A DNA stretch of 64,000 nucleotides, from IMG/VR virus record IMGVR_UViG_3300042540_001822, positions 155,476 to 219,475 of that record; one strand, 5' to 3'. The stretch is from a virus. This document shows positions 32,448-40,074 of this stretch, in pieces; within the stretch, counting starts at the first letter, position 1, and every line of letters begins with the position of its first letter. Below the pieces are notes generated by a model. The model worked only from the letters and a program-made list of their open reading frames with translations. It was not told where the DNA came from and did not search any database. The position numbers were made by a program, and so were the translations under genes.

Positions 32448-32795
32448 TTAAAATGTGGATTTAAGCCATGATCTAAGTTGATCGATCTTGGTTTTTTTCT
32501 TTTTAGGAAGGGATTTCCATTTTTGAATCAGAGACTCTTTGAGGAGAAGTATTTCACCGCATATTTCATAGTTTTCTACCCCTTCCCAATAGCCCAACAT
32601 TAAATTTGTAAATTTTTCGATTTGAGATTCATCTGAAAAAATATGAAGGAATTCTTCTGATTGTTCTCGAAGGGACTCCAAATACAAATCATGAACCGCC
32701 CGATCAATGTTTGCCTTTAAAACCGAAAATTGAGGATGACTTTCAAAAGAGGTTCCCCATCCTGTAAAAGAAGAGTCTTTGTTTGGGTTTGACAT
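32448..32795 (-). CDS. Small protein with UVR-like ENYEIC motif
   Basis: A 115-residue protein whose C-terminal half contains MLGYWEGVENYEICGEILLLKESLIQKWKSL, a UVR-like helical hairpin candidate matching the motif at 2514. Its start touches the stop of the upstream gene (TAATG-type overlap). It may act as a protein-interaction module; function unknown. Confidence 0.55.
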   Translation of the reverse strand: MSNPNKDSSFTGWGTSFESHPQFSVLKANIDRAVHDLYLESLREQSEEFLHIFSDESQIEKFTNLMLGYWEGVENYEICGEILLLKESLIQKWKSLPKKKKTKIDQLRSWLKSTF

Positions 32796-33055
32796 TATTG
32801 TATATTCTCTAAAAGTTGAAACAAATGTTTGTAAATTTCCGGATTTAATAAATCCTGAGTTGATAAATTCAATTTCTGCATTTCCTGCAGAGTACGATCT
32901 AATCCGAAATTTTCTTCCAAAACTGCAAGTTTAATTTGGGATTCAATCTCTGTATCAGGTTTATAACGAATTTTTTTTGAATCTAATCCTAAAATTTGAT
33001 TTTCAAAATTCCGGAAAGATTGAATATCTTCAGAAGTGATTTTCGTGTTTTTCAT
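32795..33055 (-). CDS. Hypothetical helical protein
   Basis: 86 residues from the ATG at 33055 (MKNTKITSEDIQSFRNFENQ); a further in-frame start exists at 33085 but is less well placed. Charged and helical throughout, with no known motif. Coupled to the UVR-like gene at 32448. Confidence 0.55.
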   Translation of the reverse strand: MKNTKITSEDIQSFRNFENQILGLDSKKIRYKPDTEIESQIKLAVLEENFGLDRTLQEMQKLNLSTQDLLNPEIYKHLFQLLENIQ

Positions 33056-33122
33056 GGTGTTCAAAATTATATTCAAATTGAACAAATAAATTTCGGATCA
33101 ATGAAAATTTGTACATTTATTT

Positions 33123-34043
33123 TTAAACATCAAAATCTTTCAGATATTTCAATAAAGCCTTTTCCTTCATTTTTACCTCGAATTCAATTGAAAAATCGTA
33201 ACCGTAATTTTTTACCTTCTCATAAATCCAATCTGAGTGTGCAAGATCCTTTGTTGAAGAATCTTCCCATTGTTTTTTCGAATCTGAATAGTGAACAATT
33301 GGACTGATTTCTTTTGGCCAGGTTTTGATACAAAGGTCAAGTGCTTCTTGTTCCGATAGATCAGATGGATTACACTTATGATGTAAATAATCATAGGTCA
33401 AGGGAACTCCAATTTTTTTGAAAACAAGTTCGTACAATTCAGAAGGAGTGAATCCCGATTTTTTGTCGTCATTTTCTACAACCAAACGTTTTTTAACTGA
33501 TTCGGGTAACATCTGAAAATTTTCACAAAATCTAGATGCAGCTTCTTCCTTAGTGGGTTGGGAAGTGTAAACATGAACGTTGATCGGATAAAAGTGTGTT
33601 TGGTCCAATCCCATGAGATCCATGATTTCTGCGTGCTGTCTTAAATCTTTTACTGCCTTGATCACAACATCTTCCCTCTGTGATGCTAGAACGGAATAAG
33701 GCGATGGATGAAATGTAATTCTTTGATCTCCTGCTTTGGCAATAGATCCAGCCTCTGCCAAAACAGTTTTTATTTCCTCGAAGTGTGGAAGATCATGAAA
33801 TTCATATTCGCTGTACCAAGGGAAAATATCAGATGACATTCTATACATCCGGATTCCCATTTCATTGTTCCATGAAATAATCTTAACCAAATCTAAGCAG
33901 TTCAAAAGTGCCGTTTCGGAAGCGAAGGAAATTCCTTTTTCTTCAAAAGTTTTTTTGACCATAGACCGATTGGTGGTAATTCTATTTAATCCTTTACCTT
34001 CACCCAAAGTAAGGTTTATACAACAATATCCAAATCTGTGCAT
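33123..34043 (-). CDS. uvsE: UV DNA damage endonuclease (UvsE/UVDE)
   Basis: A 306-residue UVDE-family TIM-barrel nuclease. RFGYCCINLTLGE (3-15) is the family start; ISWNNEMGIRMYRMSSDIFPW, RITFHPSPYSVLAS, INVHVY, VVENDDKKSG and LTYDYLHHKCNP are the metal-ligand strands rich in His, Asp and Glu. It nicks 5' to UV photoproducts. It lies 9 nt from the topoisomerase large subunit gene. Several phages carry this enzyme to repair their own DNA. Confidence 0.95.
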   Translation of the reverse strand: MHRFGYCCINLTLGEGKGLNRITTNRSMVKKTFEEKGISFASETALLNCLDLVKIISWNNEMGIRMYRMSSDIFPWYSEYEFHDLPHFEEIKTVLAEAGSIAKAGDQRITFHPSPYSVLASQREDVVIKAVKDLRQHAEIMDLMGLDQTHFYPINVHVYTSQPTKEEAASRFCENFQMLPESVKKRLVVENDDKKSGFTPSELYELVFKKIGVPLTYDYLHHKCNPSDLSEQEALDLCIKTWPKEISPIVHYSDSKKQWEDSSTKDLAHSDWIYEKVKNYGYDFSIEFEVKMKEKALLKYLKDFDV

Positions 34044-34052
34044 AATGTAAAT

Positions 34053-35837
34053 CTATGACTTTTTTGACAACCAAATCTTTCTTAATTCGGAAGAATTTCC
34101 AAAAGCCATCTCTAGCATTTGTCCTGATTTTTTATCCCGTACTATGGTAACAACTCTTTTGTTTTTCATGACATAATCCCAATCATCCAAAGACAAAGAT
34201 CCCAATCCCTTAAGATATCTGACATTTGCCAGTTTTTTTCGTGCTGTCGCGGTTTTAAATTCTGTTAGGGAGTAAAAATATTCCTTCGATTTGTCCCCGG
34301 TCGTGACCAATGGGGTATCCAAAAAATTCAACATTTTCTTGTCTATAATCCAGGGAAACCAATTGTAAAATAAAGAAATCAGAAGTGAGGTGATGTGAGA
34401 TCCATCTGGATCCTGGTCGGTGGCAATCACAATTTTTTCATAAGGACATTCGCCCTGGGAATTTTCTGGATCTAAATTTAAAATCTGCATCAATTCCAAA
34501 ATTTCACGATTATCAGAAAGATCCGATAAATTTCTGGCGTTTTTAATTTTTCCCTTCAAAGCATATACTCCATCTCTAGATGGATTTCTTTTTTGCAAAA
34601 TCGAGCCCATGGCTGAAAGACCCTCCACTATAAATAAATTTTCTGCTATTCTTGAGGTTGGAGGAAAATATTTGTGTGAAAATTTAACATTGACATTTTT
34701 CTTTTCTTTTCTAATTTTCTTTAAAGCTGCGTCTTTCTTTCTTCTTTCGACTTTTTCCTTGATGGTTTTGAAAAGTGGTGTGGTATAAAACTTTCGGAGA
34801 GATCCCTCAAAAGATTCCAAAATAATTTTTTCTACCTCTTCTCTTTTTGTCACAAATCTAGTTTTATTTTGATCACCAAATTTAACTAAGGAAGGAGGTA
34901 AATTCAAAATAAAACAGAAGTCATAAAAGTGATGGGCAAGAGAATCTTCTAAGACGTCGGCGATCTGGTCCATGATGATTTTCTGGTGAATTCCTGAACA
35001 CATGGCACTGTTTACAAAAGATACAGACCCAGATTCCCCCTCCTTCTCCCAAAATAAAATTTCACCCAATTGGGTTTTGAACGACATTTGTTGAAGAGAA
35101 GAAGTAGAAATTTGATGGATATCTGATTTCCAAACAAATTCTAGCTGAATATTTTTCGTGTGGGCTTCAGATTCTAAAACTCTTTTTTTCAGGATTAATA
35201 GAGAAATTAAAATATCCTTATTCCATTTACAGTGTTCGAATATTTCATGTAAAGGAATAAATGTAACTGAAGTCCCAAGATTTTGAGTTGTTCTTTTTTG
35301 AATTTTAGGTTTGGTCGATTTGAAGTTAACCCATTGTTGTGAATAAACTTCTTTGGAATTGGTCGAAACGATTGAGAATTCGGATGATAATGCGTTAACC
35401 AAACTAACCCCCATTCCATTGGTTCCTATGAGTGTGTCCGATAATCCATCATTGTCAAAGTTGCTTCCCGCTCTCAACATAGAAACTGCCGTTTCAATGT
35501 TACTTACTCCACTTTTCTCGTTAATTTTAGAACCATCTACAAATCCTTCTCCCGTATCTGCTATTGTGATCTTATTTGTTGAGGGTTCCACTTCAATACG
35601 AATCAATTTCATTGGTTTCTTCATTCTTTTGGCTTCATCTACACAGTTAGAAAAAACCTCATCGAAGAGCTTATACATACCCACAGATATGTGCCTGGGG
35701 ACCAATGAAATTTTGTCTTTATCGACCTTTGGAATGGATTCTTCCGTTATCTTGACAGATCCTACATAAATGGTGGGCCTTTTGAGAATGTGCTCAAAGT
35801 CGCTGAGAACCTGGATTTTCTTTTTAGATTGGGTCAT
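34053..35837 (-). CDS. Type II DNA topoisomerase, ATPase/large subunit (GyrB/ParE-like)
   Basis: A 594-residue subunit. The GHKL ATPase is at the N-terminus: VFSNCVDEAKRM, ITIADTGEGF and LIGTNGMGVSLVNALS. The Toprim domain follows, with FIVEGLSAMGSIL (about 403) and IATDQDPDGSHITSLLISLFYNWFP (about 470-495). T4 splits this activity between gp39 and gp60; here it is one gene. It partners with the A subunit at 28418 to relax or decatenate phage DNA. Confidence 0.95.
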   Translation of the reverse strand: MTQSKKKIQVLSDFEHILKRPTIYVGSVKITEESIPKVDKDKISLVPRHISVGMYKLFDEVFSNCVDEAKRMKKPMKLIRIEVEPSTNKITIADTGEGFVDGSKINEKSGVSNIETAVSMLRAGSNFDNDGLSDTLIGTNGMGVSLVNALSSEFSIVSTNSKEVYSQQWVNFKSTKPKIQKRTTQNLGTSVTFIPLHEIFEHCKWNKDILISLLILKKRVLESEAHTKNIQLEFVWKSDIHQISTSSLQQMSFKTQLGEILFWEKEGESGSVSFVNSAMCSGIHQKIIMDQIADVLEDSLAHHFYDFCFILNLPPSLVKFGDQNKTRFVTKREEVEKIILESFEGSLRKFYTTPLFKTIKEKVERRKKDAALKKIRKEKKNVNVKFSHKYFPPTSRIAENLFIVEGLSAMGSILQKRNPSRDGVYALKGKIKNARNLSDLSDNREILELMQILNLDPENSQGECPYEKIVIATDQDPDGSHITSLLISLFYNWFPWIIDKKMLNFLDTPLVTTGDKSKEYFYSLTEFKTATARKKLANVRYLKGLGSLSLDDWDYVMKNKRVVTIVRDKKSGQMLEMAFGNSSELRKIWLSKKS

Positions 35838-35918
35838 ATAAATTTAAAAGGGAATTGCAGCAAATATACGGTTTTATACAAACCAGCACCCTAATTATTT
35901 CGTATTTGTTTTAGTAAA

Positions 35919-36473
35919 TTAGGAATTAGAAGGTTTGTAAAAAATTTCTTCCACCTTCATAGGGGCAATTGGTGCTTCAAAACCTTTCTTTTCTAAAGAG
36001 GCTGGAGTCCCTATAATATACTCTTTGGATCCGATTTTTTCAATCCTCTTTACAATAAATTCAGAATCAAAAAAGATGGTTCTTTGGTTGCCGAATCTAT
36101 CGATGTCAAAATCAAAATCTTTTGAATTTGGATCGATTTCTTTTCCTGTTTTTGCCTTGTAGGCCAAAGCAACTCTTTGTCTTTCTTTTTGAATTATATC
36201 TTGTATGTACTGTGGTGTACCCTTTCCCTGTGTCGGGACATCTGCTACGACAGTTATCTTTTTAATTTCTCCAGATTTTTGAAGTTCCAATAATTTTTGT
36301 AAGGTAGAAATAACCTCTGAATATTTGATGTTCTGATCAGGAGACGCTTTTACATCCGCCATAAACTTTACCTCATTGTAAACCGGAATAACCGAATAGG
36401 AACTTTGAGGTTCTTTTCTGACTTCCATAATTGGTTTTTTGGAGAAGTTTTCAAACAATTGTAAATGCTTCAT
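35919..36473 (-). CDS. Hypothetical protein with N-terminal capsid-targeting-like motif
   Basis: A 184-residue protein. It begins MKHLQLFENFSKKPIMEV, with the F-x-x-F pattern and an I-M-E that fits the I/L-x-E prohead-protease pattern. The rest is mixed alpha/beta (KYSEVISTLQKLLELQ, IKKITVVADVP). Function unknown. It is preceded by a GAATATATAA element that contains the stop codon of the upstream gene. Confidence 0.6.
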   Translation of the reverse strand: MKHLQLFENFSKKPIMEVRKEPQSSYSVIPVYNEVKFMADVKASPDQNIKYSEVISTLQKLLELQKSGEIKKITVVADVPTQGKGTPQYIQDIIQKERQRVALAYKAKTGKEIDPNSKDFDFDIDRFGNQRTIFFDSEFIVKRIEKIGSKEYIIGTPASLEKKGFEAPIAPMKVEEIFYKPSNS

Positions 36474-36496
36474 GAATAGAAAATTATTTTATACAT

Positions 36497-37369
36497 TTAT
36501 ATATTCTTAAAAATCTTAGTTTCGAAAAAACCTGTAAACAACCCGAACTGATCTTCATATTCTTTAGGAATTTTAATTTTAGATTTCAGATCATCTGGCA
36601 TGTGTTTCCACGCCTGTGACAGAAGGAGAACTATCTTCCCGGGATTCCTTCGGAGTTCCAAGTTCAACGAGTCCGGTTGGAGATATGGCAGGGTTAGGAT
36701 TAGTTTCTGTGCATTTTCTGATCCTTTTTCCAGAACTTCCAGCCATCCCTTCATGTTCCATTTACCCTTGATTAATTCAAATTCATCACAAAAAAATCGA
36801 CCATTTATTTCTTGTGGTGCTCCTTCCAAGGATTGGAGTTCGTTGCGGGAACAATTAAAAACTCCACCAACTTTCTTTGGTGCTCCTTTCAAGGACTGTA
36901 ATTGGTTTTGTGAACAATTAAAACCCATGCCAACTTCCTTCGGTGCTCCTTTTAATGATTGGAGTTCATTGAGCGAACAATTAAAACTCCCTCCAACTTT
37001 TTGTGGTGATCCTTCAAGTGATCGTAGTCCGTTGTTGCGAAAATAAAAATTACCACTAACTTCCTTTGGTGCTCCTTCCAGAGATCGGAGTTTGTTGCCG
37101 AAACAAGTAAAATTCCCAGTGACACTTCCAAATTTAATTAATCCCATAAAACTTTTTATTCCCTTTGGAGGATCATACAAGTTTTTAGAAATTTTAGATC
37201 CATAACAACGGAAATCCCCCCGAATGTCTACCAAACCTGTTGATGGATTTACTCTCCAGGTTCCTTTTGTGTTACGATTCAGGAAAATCCCATTATATCG
37301 ATCAAAACCCACAGGAATCCATTTTTGATTTATGGATTCGTAGATCCTAAATGGAATCAGATGTCTCAT
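36497..37369 (-). CDS. Leucine-rich-repeat-like protein (GAP-x-x-V-G repeats)
   Basis: A 290-residue protein with about six repeats of 21 residues of the form F-x-C-x-x-N-x-L-x-S-L-x-G-A-P-x-x-V-x-G (for example FNCSQNQLQSLKGAPKKVGG). The start MRHLIPFRIYES carries the F-x-x-Y/I-Y-E leader. The C-terminal 90 residues (KGWLEVLEKGSENAQKLILTL) are shared with the tandem paralogue at 37384. Repeats of this type are found in large phages and may mediate protein binding. Its end overlaps a promoter-like element. Confidence 0.8.
   Translation of the reverse strand: MRHLIPFRIYESINQKWIPVGFDRYNGIFLNRNTKGTWRVNPSTGLVDIRGDFRCYGSKISKNLYDPPKGIKSFMGLIKFGSVTGNFTCFGNKLRSLEGAPKEVSGNFYFRNNGLRSLEGSPQKVGGSFNCSLNELQSLKGAPKEVGMGFNCSQNQLQSLKGAPKKVGGVFNCSRNELQSLEGAPQEINGRFFCDEFELIKGKWNMKGWLEVLEKGSENAQKLILTLPYLQPDSLNLELRRNPGKIVLLLSQAWKHMPDDLKSKIKIPKEYEDQFGLFTGFFETKIFKNI
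36498..36506 (-). promoter_or_regulatory. GAATATATAA variant element containing an upstream stop codon
   Basis: Minus-strand GAATATATAA; the final TAA is the stop codon of the leucine-rich-repeat gene at 36497. It lies about 25 nt before the ATG at 36473. Confidence 0.4.
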
Positions 37370-37373
37370 GTTT

Positions 37374-37381
37374 TATATATC
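37374..37381 (-). promoter_or_regulatory. GATATATA promoter element
   Basis: Minus-strand AAAGGATATATAAAAC, immediately after the stop codon of the gene at 37384 and 4 nt before the ATG at 37369. Confidence 0.5.
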
Positions 37382-37383
37382 CT

Positions 37384-38334
37384 TTAAAACAAACCCAGCT
37401 CGTCAAATCCGGAAAACAGTTCGAAATCATCTTCATATCCTTTAGGAATCTTAATTGCAGATTGCATGTCCTTTGGCATGTGATTCCATGCAGTGGCCAA
37501 TAGATGAACTGTTTTCCCCGGATCACGTTGGAGTTCCTGGTTCCACCAGTCCGGTCCTAGCCATGGGAGGGTGAGAATCAATTTTTGGGCTGATGGTGTT
37601 CCTGTGTTCAGAACCTCGACCCATCCTTCCATGTTCCATTTGCCTGAATCTAATTGGAATTCGTCACACCGAAAACTCCTACCCACCGTCTGAGGTGCTC
37701 CTTCGAGGGAGGTCAGTTGGTTGCCGCCACAGTAGAATCCCCGGCCCAATTCCTGAGGTGCTCCGACCAGAGATTGGAGTTGGTTGACGTCACACCGAAA
37801 ATCCCCATTTACCGTCTGAGGTGCTCCTTCCAGGGATTGGAGTTGGTTGTCGATACACCAAAAATCCCCATCTACCGTCTGAGGTGCTCCTTCCAGGGAT
37901 TGGAGTTTGTTGTGGGAACACCGAAAATCCCCATTTACCGTCTGAGGTGCTCCTTCCAGGGATTGGAGTTGGTTGTCGATACACCAAAAATCCCCATCTA
38001 CCGTCTGAGGTGCTCCTTCCAGGGATTGGAGTTTGTTGTGGGAACAATCAAAAAACCCCCCCACCGTCTGGGGTGCTCCTGCCAGGGAGGTCAGCCGGTT
38101 GGAGCCACAGGAGAAATTCCCACTCACATGTCCGAACGAGATGCCCGGGAAAGACTCCAGTCTTTTGGCACTACAGTCAAAATCACCCTGAACGTCCACC
38201 AAACCTGTTGTTGGATTAACAGACCAGGTTCCAGTTGTGTATTTGTTTAAGAATTTCTCCTGCTTCTTGGTGAGACTTGAAGGAAGAAGAACCACTTTAG
38301 CTTCGAAAAGTACAAACGGTTGGATGTGTTTCAT
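37384..38334 (-). CDS. Leucine-rich-repeat-like protein, tandem paralogue of 36497
   Basis: 316 residues from the ATG at 38334 (MKHIQPFVLFEAKV); an upstream TTG lies inside a promoter element and is rejected. It contains about eight 21-residue repeats (F-x-C-x-x-N-Q-L-Q-S-L-E-G-A-P-Q-T-V-x-G) and the same C-terminal block as its neighbour. Two 126-bp coding units are repeated almost exactly, so the array has expanded recently. The start bears the F-x-x-F leader motif. A ligand- or host-protein-binding role is possible. Confidence 0.8.
   Translation of the reverse strand: MKHIQPFVLFEAKVVLLPSSLTKKQEKFLNKYTTGTWSVNPTTGLVDVQGDFDCSAKRLESFPGISFGHVSGNFSCGSNRLTSLAGAPQTVGGFFDCSHNKLQSLEGAPQTVDGDFWCIDNQLQSLEGAPQTVNGDFRCSHNKLQSLEGAPQTVDGDFWCIDNQLQSLEGAPQTVNGDFRCDVNQLQSLVGAPQELGRGFYCGGNQLTSLEGAPQTVGRSFRCDEFQLDSGKWNMEGWVEVLNTGTPSAQKLILTLPWLGPDWWNQELQRDPGKTVHLLATAWNHMPKDMQSAIKIPKGYEDDFELFSGFDELGLF
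37797..38046. repeat. Two tandem 126-bp direct repeats inside the LRR gene
   Basis: Unit 1 starts at 37797 and unit 2 at 37923. Each encodes two 21-residue repeats with alternating N-Q-L and N-K-L versions. By eye the copies match over the full unit, including silent positions, unlike the more diverged outer repeats. Confidence 0.85.
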
Positions 38335-38339
38335 CCAAT

Positions 38340-38347
38340 TATATATC
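38340..38347 (-). promoter_or_regulatory. GATATATA promoter element containing an upstream stop codon
   Basis: Minus-strand TTTTGATATATAATTGG, where TGA is the stop codon of the cupin at 38346. It lies 5 nt before the ATG at 38334. Confidence 0.55.
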
Positions 38348-38612
38348 AAAATTTTTGAATTACAACATTCAATTTAGTTTTCCCTTTCAAAAGTCTATGC
38401 CATTTTCCGGCTGGGATGAAAAATTCTCCTATGGCTGGAACCGGTAAAACATCGTCTTCTTGGTACATCCAATCACTTTCACCCAAAAAAATCACGACCC
38501 TATCTTCGGTGTCTTGATGCCACTTTAGTTCCTCACTTTCGGTTGATGGATCAAAAGTCCTTTTGTATGTTCCTTCAGAAATTTTCTCTTCTGTAAACGG
38601 GAGTGATTTCAC
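38346..38612 (-). CDS. Small cupin-fold protein
   Basis: An 88-residue protein: LKWHQDTEDRVVIFLGESDWMYQ and EFFIPAGKWHRLLKGKTKLNVVI form the two cupin motifs, with a histidine in each (KWHQ, KWHR). Family knowledge: single-domain cupins are often sugar- or metal-binding. The GTG start at 38612 overlaps the upstream stop. Substrate unknown. Confidence 0.75.
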   Translation of the reverse strand: MKSLPFTEEKISEGTYKRTFDPSTESEELKWHQDTEDRVVIFLGESDWMYQEDDVLPVPAIGEFFIPAGKWHRLLKGKTKLNVVIQKF

Positions 38613-39199
38613 CAGGGACTACTAGATTTAATTCCCAAAAGTTTTCGGTACCGTGCAACATTACAAGACCAATATCTAGGTTTCCATTTCGGCCCTGGAT
38701 TATCGCAATTATGCCTGGCTCTGAATGATTTCGATCTTTTAGGATCATCATTTCTTACCCTCATTCCGGGTTGGCCAAATCTAACCAAAACGACTTTTCC
38801 TGATTCATTCTTTGTATAGACCCCAAATTTTCTAGGACCTCCTGAAGTTCTGAAAGGTCGATTGAGATTTACCTTTCTTCCTTTATATTCTGCCTCGTAA
38901 AGGTCCTCCTCCAGAAAAGGAACGTCAAGCCAAACCTCTACTCCTTCGAAGAAATCTCTTCGGCCTAAATCTGACTGAAGAAAAAATAAATCATCTTCAC
39001 CGAAGTCTAACACATTATTTTCCCAAAGCTCTCTGGCTTCATTAATCATTTGAAACCACGATTCTGAACCAATTCTAAAAACACTTTCAGAAAGAGAAAG
39101 ATTGTTTTTCAAATGATAATCGAATTTTTCGAAATCGTATATGTTTCGGTTGTGGATTTCGTTGAATTCTCCCCACAATTCAAGGTTTAAGATTTGCAT
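38609..39199 (-). CDS. Conserved phage-type protein with KSFRARH...YWSC motif
   Basis: A 196-residue protein. The C-terminal third, VLVRFGQPGMRVRNDDPKRS then KSFRARHNCDNPGPKWKPRYWSC, has a wording I associate with a small domain common in T4-like and other large phages (F-G-x-P-x-M...D-P-x-R-x-K-S-F-R-x-R-H-x-C...Y-W-S-C). The Cys and His suggest metal binding. Function unknown; some relatives occur in head-associated genes. The ATG lies 4 nt after a GATATATA element. Confidence 0.65.
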   Translation of the reverse strand: MQILNLELWGEFNEIHNRNIYDFEKFDYHLKNNLSLSESVFRIGSESWFQMINEARELWENNVLDFGEDDLFFLQSDLGRRDFFEGVEVWLDVPFLEEDLYEAEYKGRKVNLNRPFRTSGGPRKFGVYTKNESGKVVLVRFGQPGMRVRNDDPKRSKSFRARHNCDNPGPKWKPRYWSCNVARYRKLLGIKSSSPW

Positions 39200-39203
39200 A
39201 TTC

Positions 39204-39211
39204 TATATATC
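39204..39211 (-). promoter_or_regulatory. GATATATA promoter element
   Basis: Minus-strand GATGATATATAGAAT directly before the ATG at 39199. Confidence 0.5.
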
Positions 39212-39238
39212 ATCCTTGTGCTAAAAACAATCCCTGTG

Positions 39239-39661
39239 TTAGAAGTTTTTTTTTCCTTCTGGATTGTAGTACATGAAACGATGTACCTTCGAATCATCTT
39301 CCCAAGTGTAATGAACCATGATACCGCCATCGCTTAAATATTTATTATTCCCTAAATTGTGGTGGGTTTCGATTATTCTTAATAACATAGCTCTTGCTAT
39401 ATCATCAGATTTAGTAAACTGCGAACACATTTCATTTTTGAGAGACCCGTATCTAAAAAAATACATGGCCATCAAATCAAAATCTGGGTGAATCGTATAA
39501 AGAGTCCAAAACTCTTCAAGATTTTGTCTTTTCCATTCAGTAGTTCCAAACTCCAGTCGATTTCTTTCTTTTATTTCTGTTGGAGTAAATGAAACCATTG
39601 GTTTTTGAGCAAATAAAGTTGAGCTAAATAGCACACTTAAAAGAATAATTAGTTTTCTCAT
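39239..39661 (-). CDS. Exported protein with signal peptide
   Basis: A 140-residue protein with a Sec signal peptide, MRKLIILLSVLFSSTLFA, and likely cleavage before Gln19 (FA-Q), a typical Bacteroidota signal peptidase I site. The mature part is soluble, with aromatic-rich HYTWEDDSKVHRFMYY near the end. It may act in the host periplasm or at the surface. Family not recognised. Confidence 0.7.
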   Translation of the reverse strand: MRKLIILLSVLFSSTLFAQKPMVSFTPTEIKERNRLEFGTTEWKRQNLEEFWTLYTIHPDFDLMAMYFFRYGSLKNEMCSQFTKSDDIARAMLLRIIETHHNLGNNKYLSDGGIMVHYTWEDDSKVHRFMYYNPEGKKNF

Positions 39662-39668
39662 CGTTTTT

Positions 39669-40067
39669 TTATAATTTTATTTTTTCTGTGATGCGGGTTT
39701 TCGCCCTTTCTGAAATTGGTATAGGATTTCCTTCTTCATCTATTCTAACAAATTTAATGTTTGTTCGAAGAATAACTTTCTGCTCTCCTGTGTAAACATT
39801 GTGTGCTCTTGCCTCCATGTAAATTGTAACTGATGTTGTACCAATCTCAGCTGGGTTTCCATAAATTTTCAGAAGCTGCCCTTCCTTGGCTGGTCTCTCA
39901 AAGAAACATTTGTCGATGGAGACTGTTACCATTCTAGGAGTGTCGCAAAGCTGCATGGCATATCCAGCAGCAGCCGCATCTATCCACTTCAAAAGCTGAC
40001 CTCCGAACAAATTTCCATGAAAGCCCAGGTCTGACTTTTTAACAGGATACATAGAAAGAACTTCCAT
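39669..40067 (-). CDS. Acyl-CoA thioesterase, hot-dog fold (YciA-like)
   Basis: A 132-residue hot-dog protein. FHGNLFGGQLLKWIDAAAAGYAMQLC (16-41) is the conserved N-x-F-G-G-x-x-L-x-W-I-D-x-A-A motif of acyl-CoA hydrolases such as YciA/BFIT, with the catalytic aspartate in WID. VSIDKCFFERPAKEGQLL and TTSVTIYMEARA are the following strands. The enzyme would release fatty acids from acyl-CoA in the cytoplasm. Unusual in a phage; a role in lipid metabolism during infection is inference. Confidence 0.85.
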   Translation of the reverse strand: MEVLSMYPVKKSDLGFHGNLFGGQLLKWIDAAAAGYAMQLCDTPRMVTVSIDKCFFERPAKEGQLLKIYGNPAEIGTTSVTIYMEARAHNVYTGEQKVILRTNIKFVRIDEEGNPIPISERAKTRITEKIKL

Positions 40068-40074
40068 TTTTCAG

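Noticed and set aside
37797-38046. Regular repeats resembling a CRISPR array
   Set aside because: The repeats encode in-frame 21-residue protein repeats and have no unique spacers. No cas genes were seen in the window.
37654-38250. Long plus-strand open frames opposite the leucine-rich-repeat gene
   Set aside because: They mirror the repeated codons of the minus-strand gene. Their sequence is itself an artefact-like repeat and no promoter or start context supports them.
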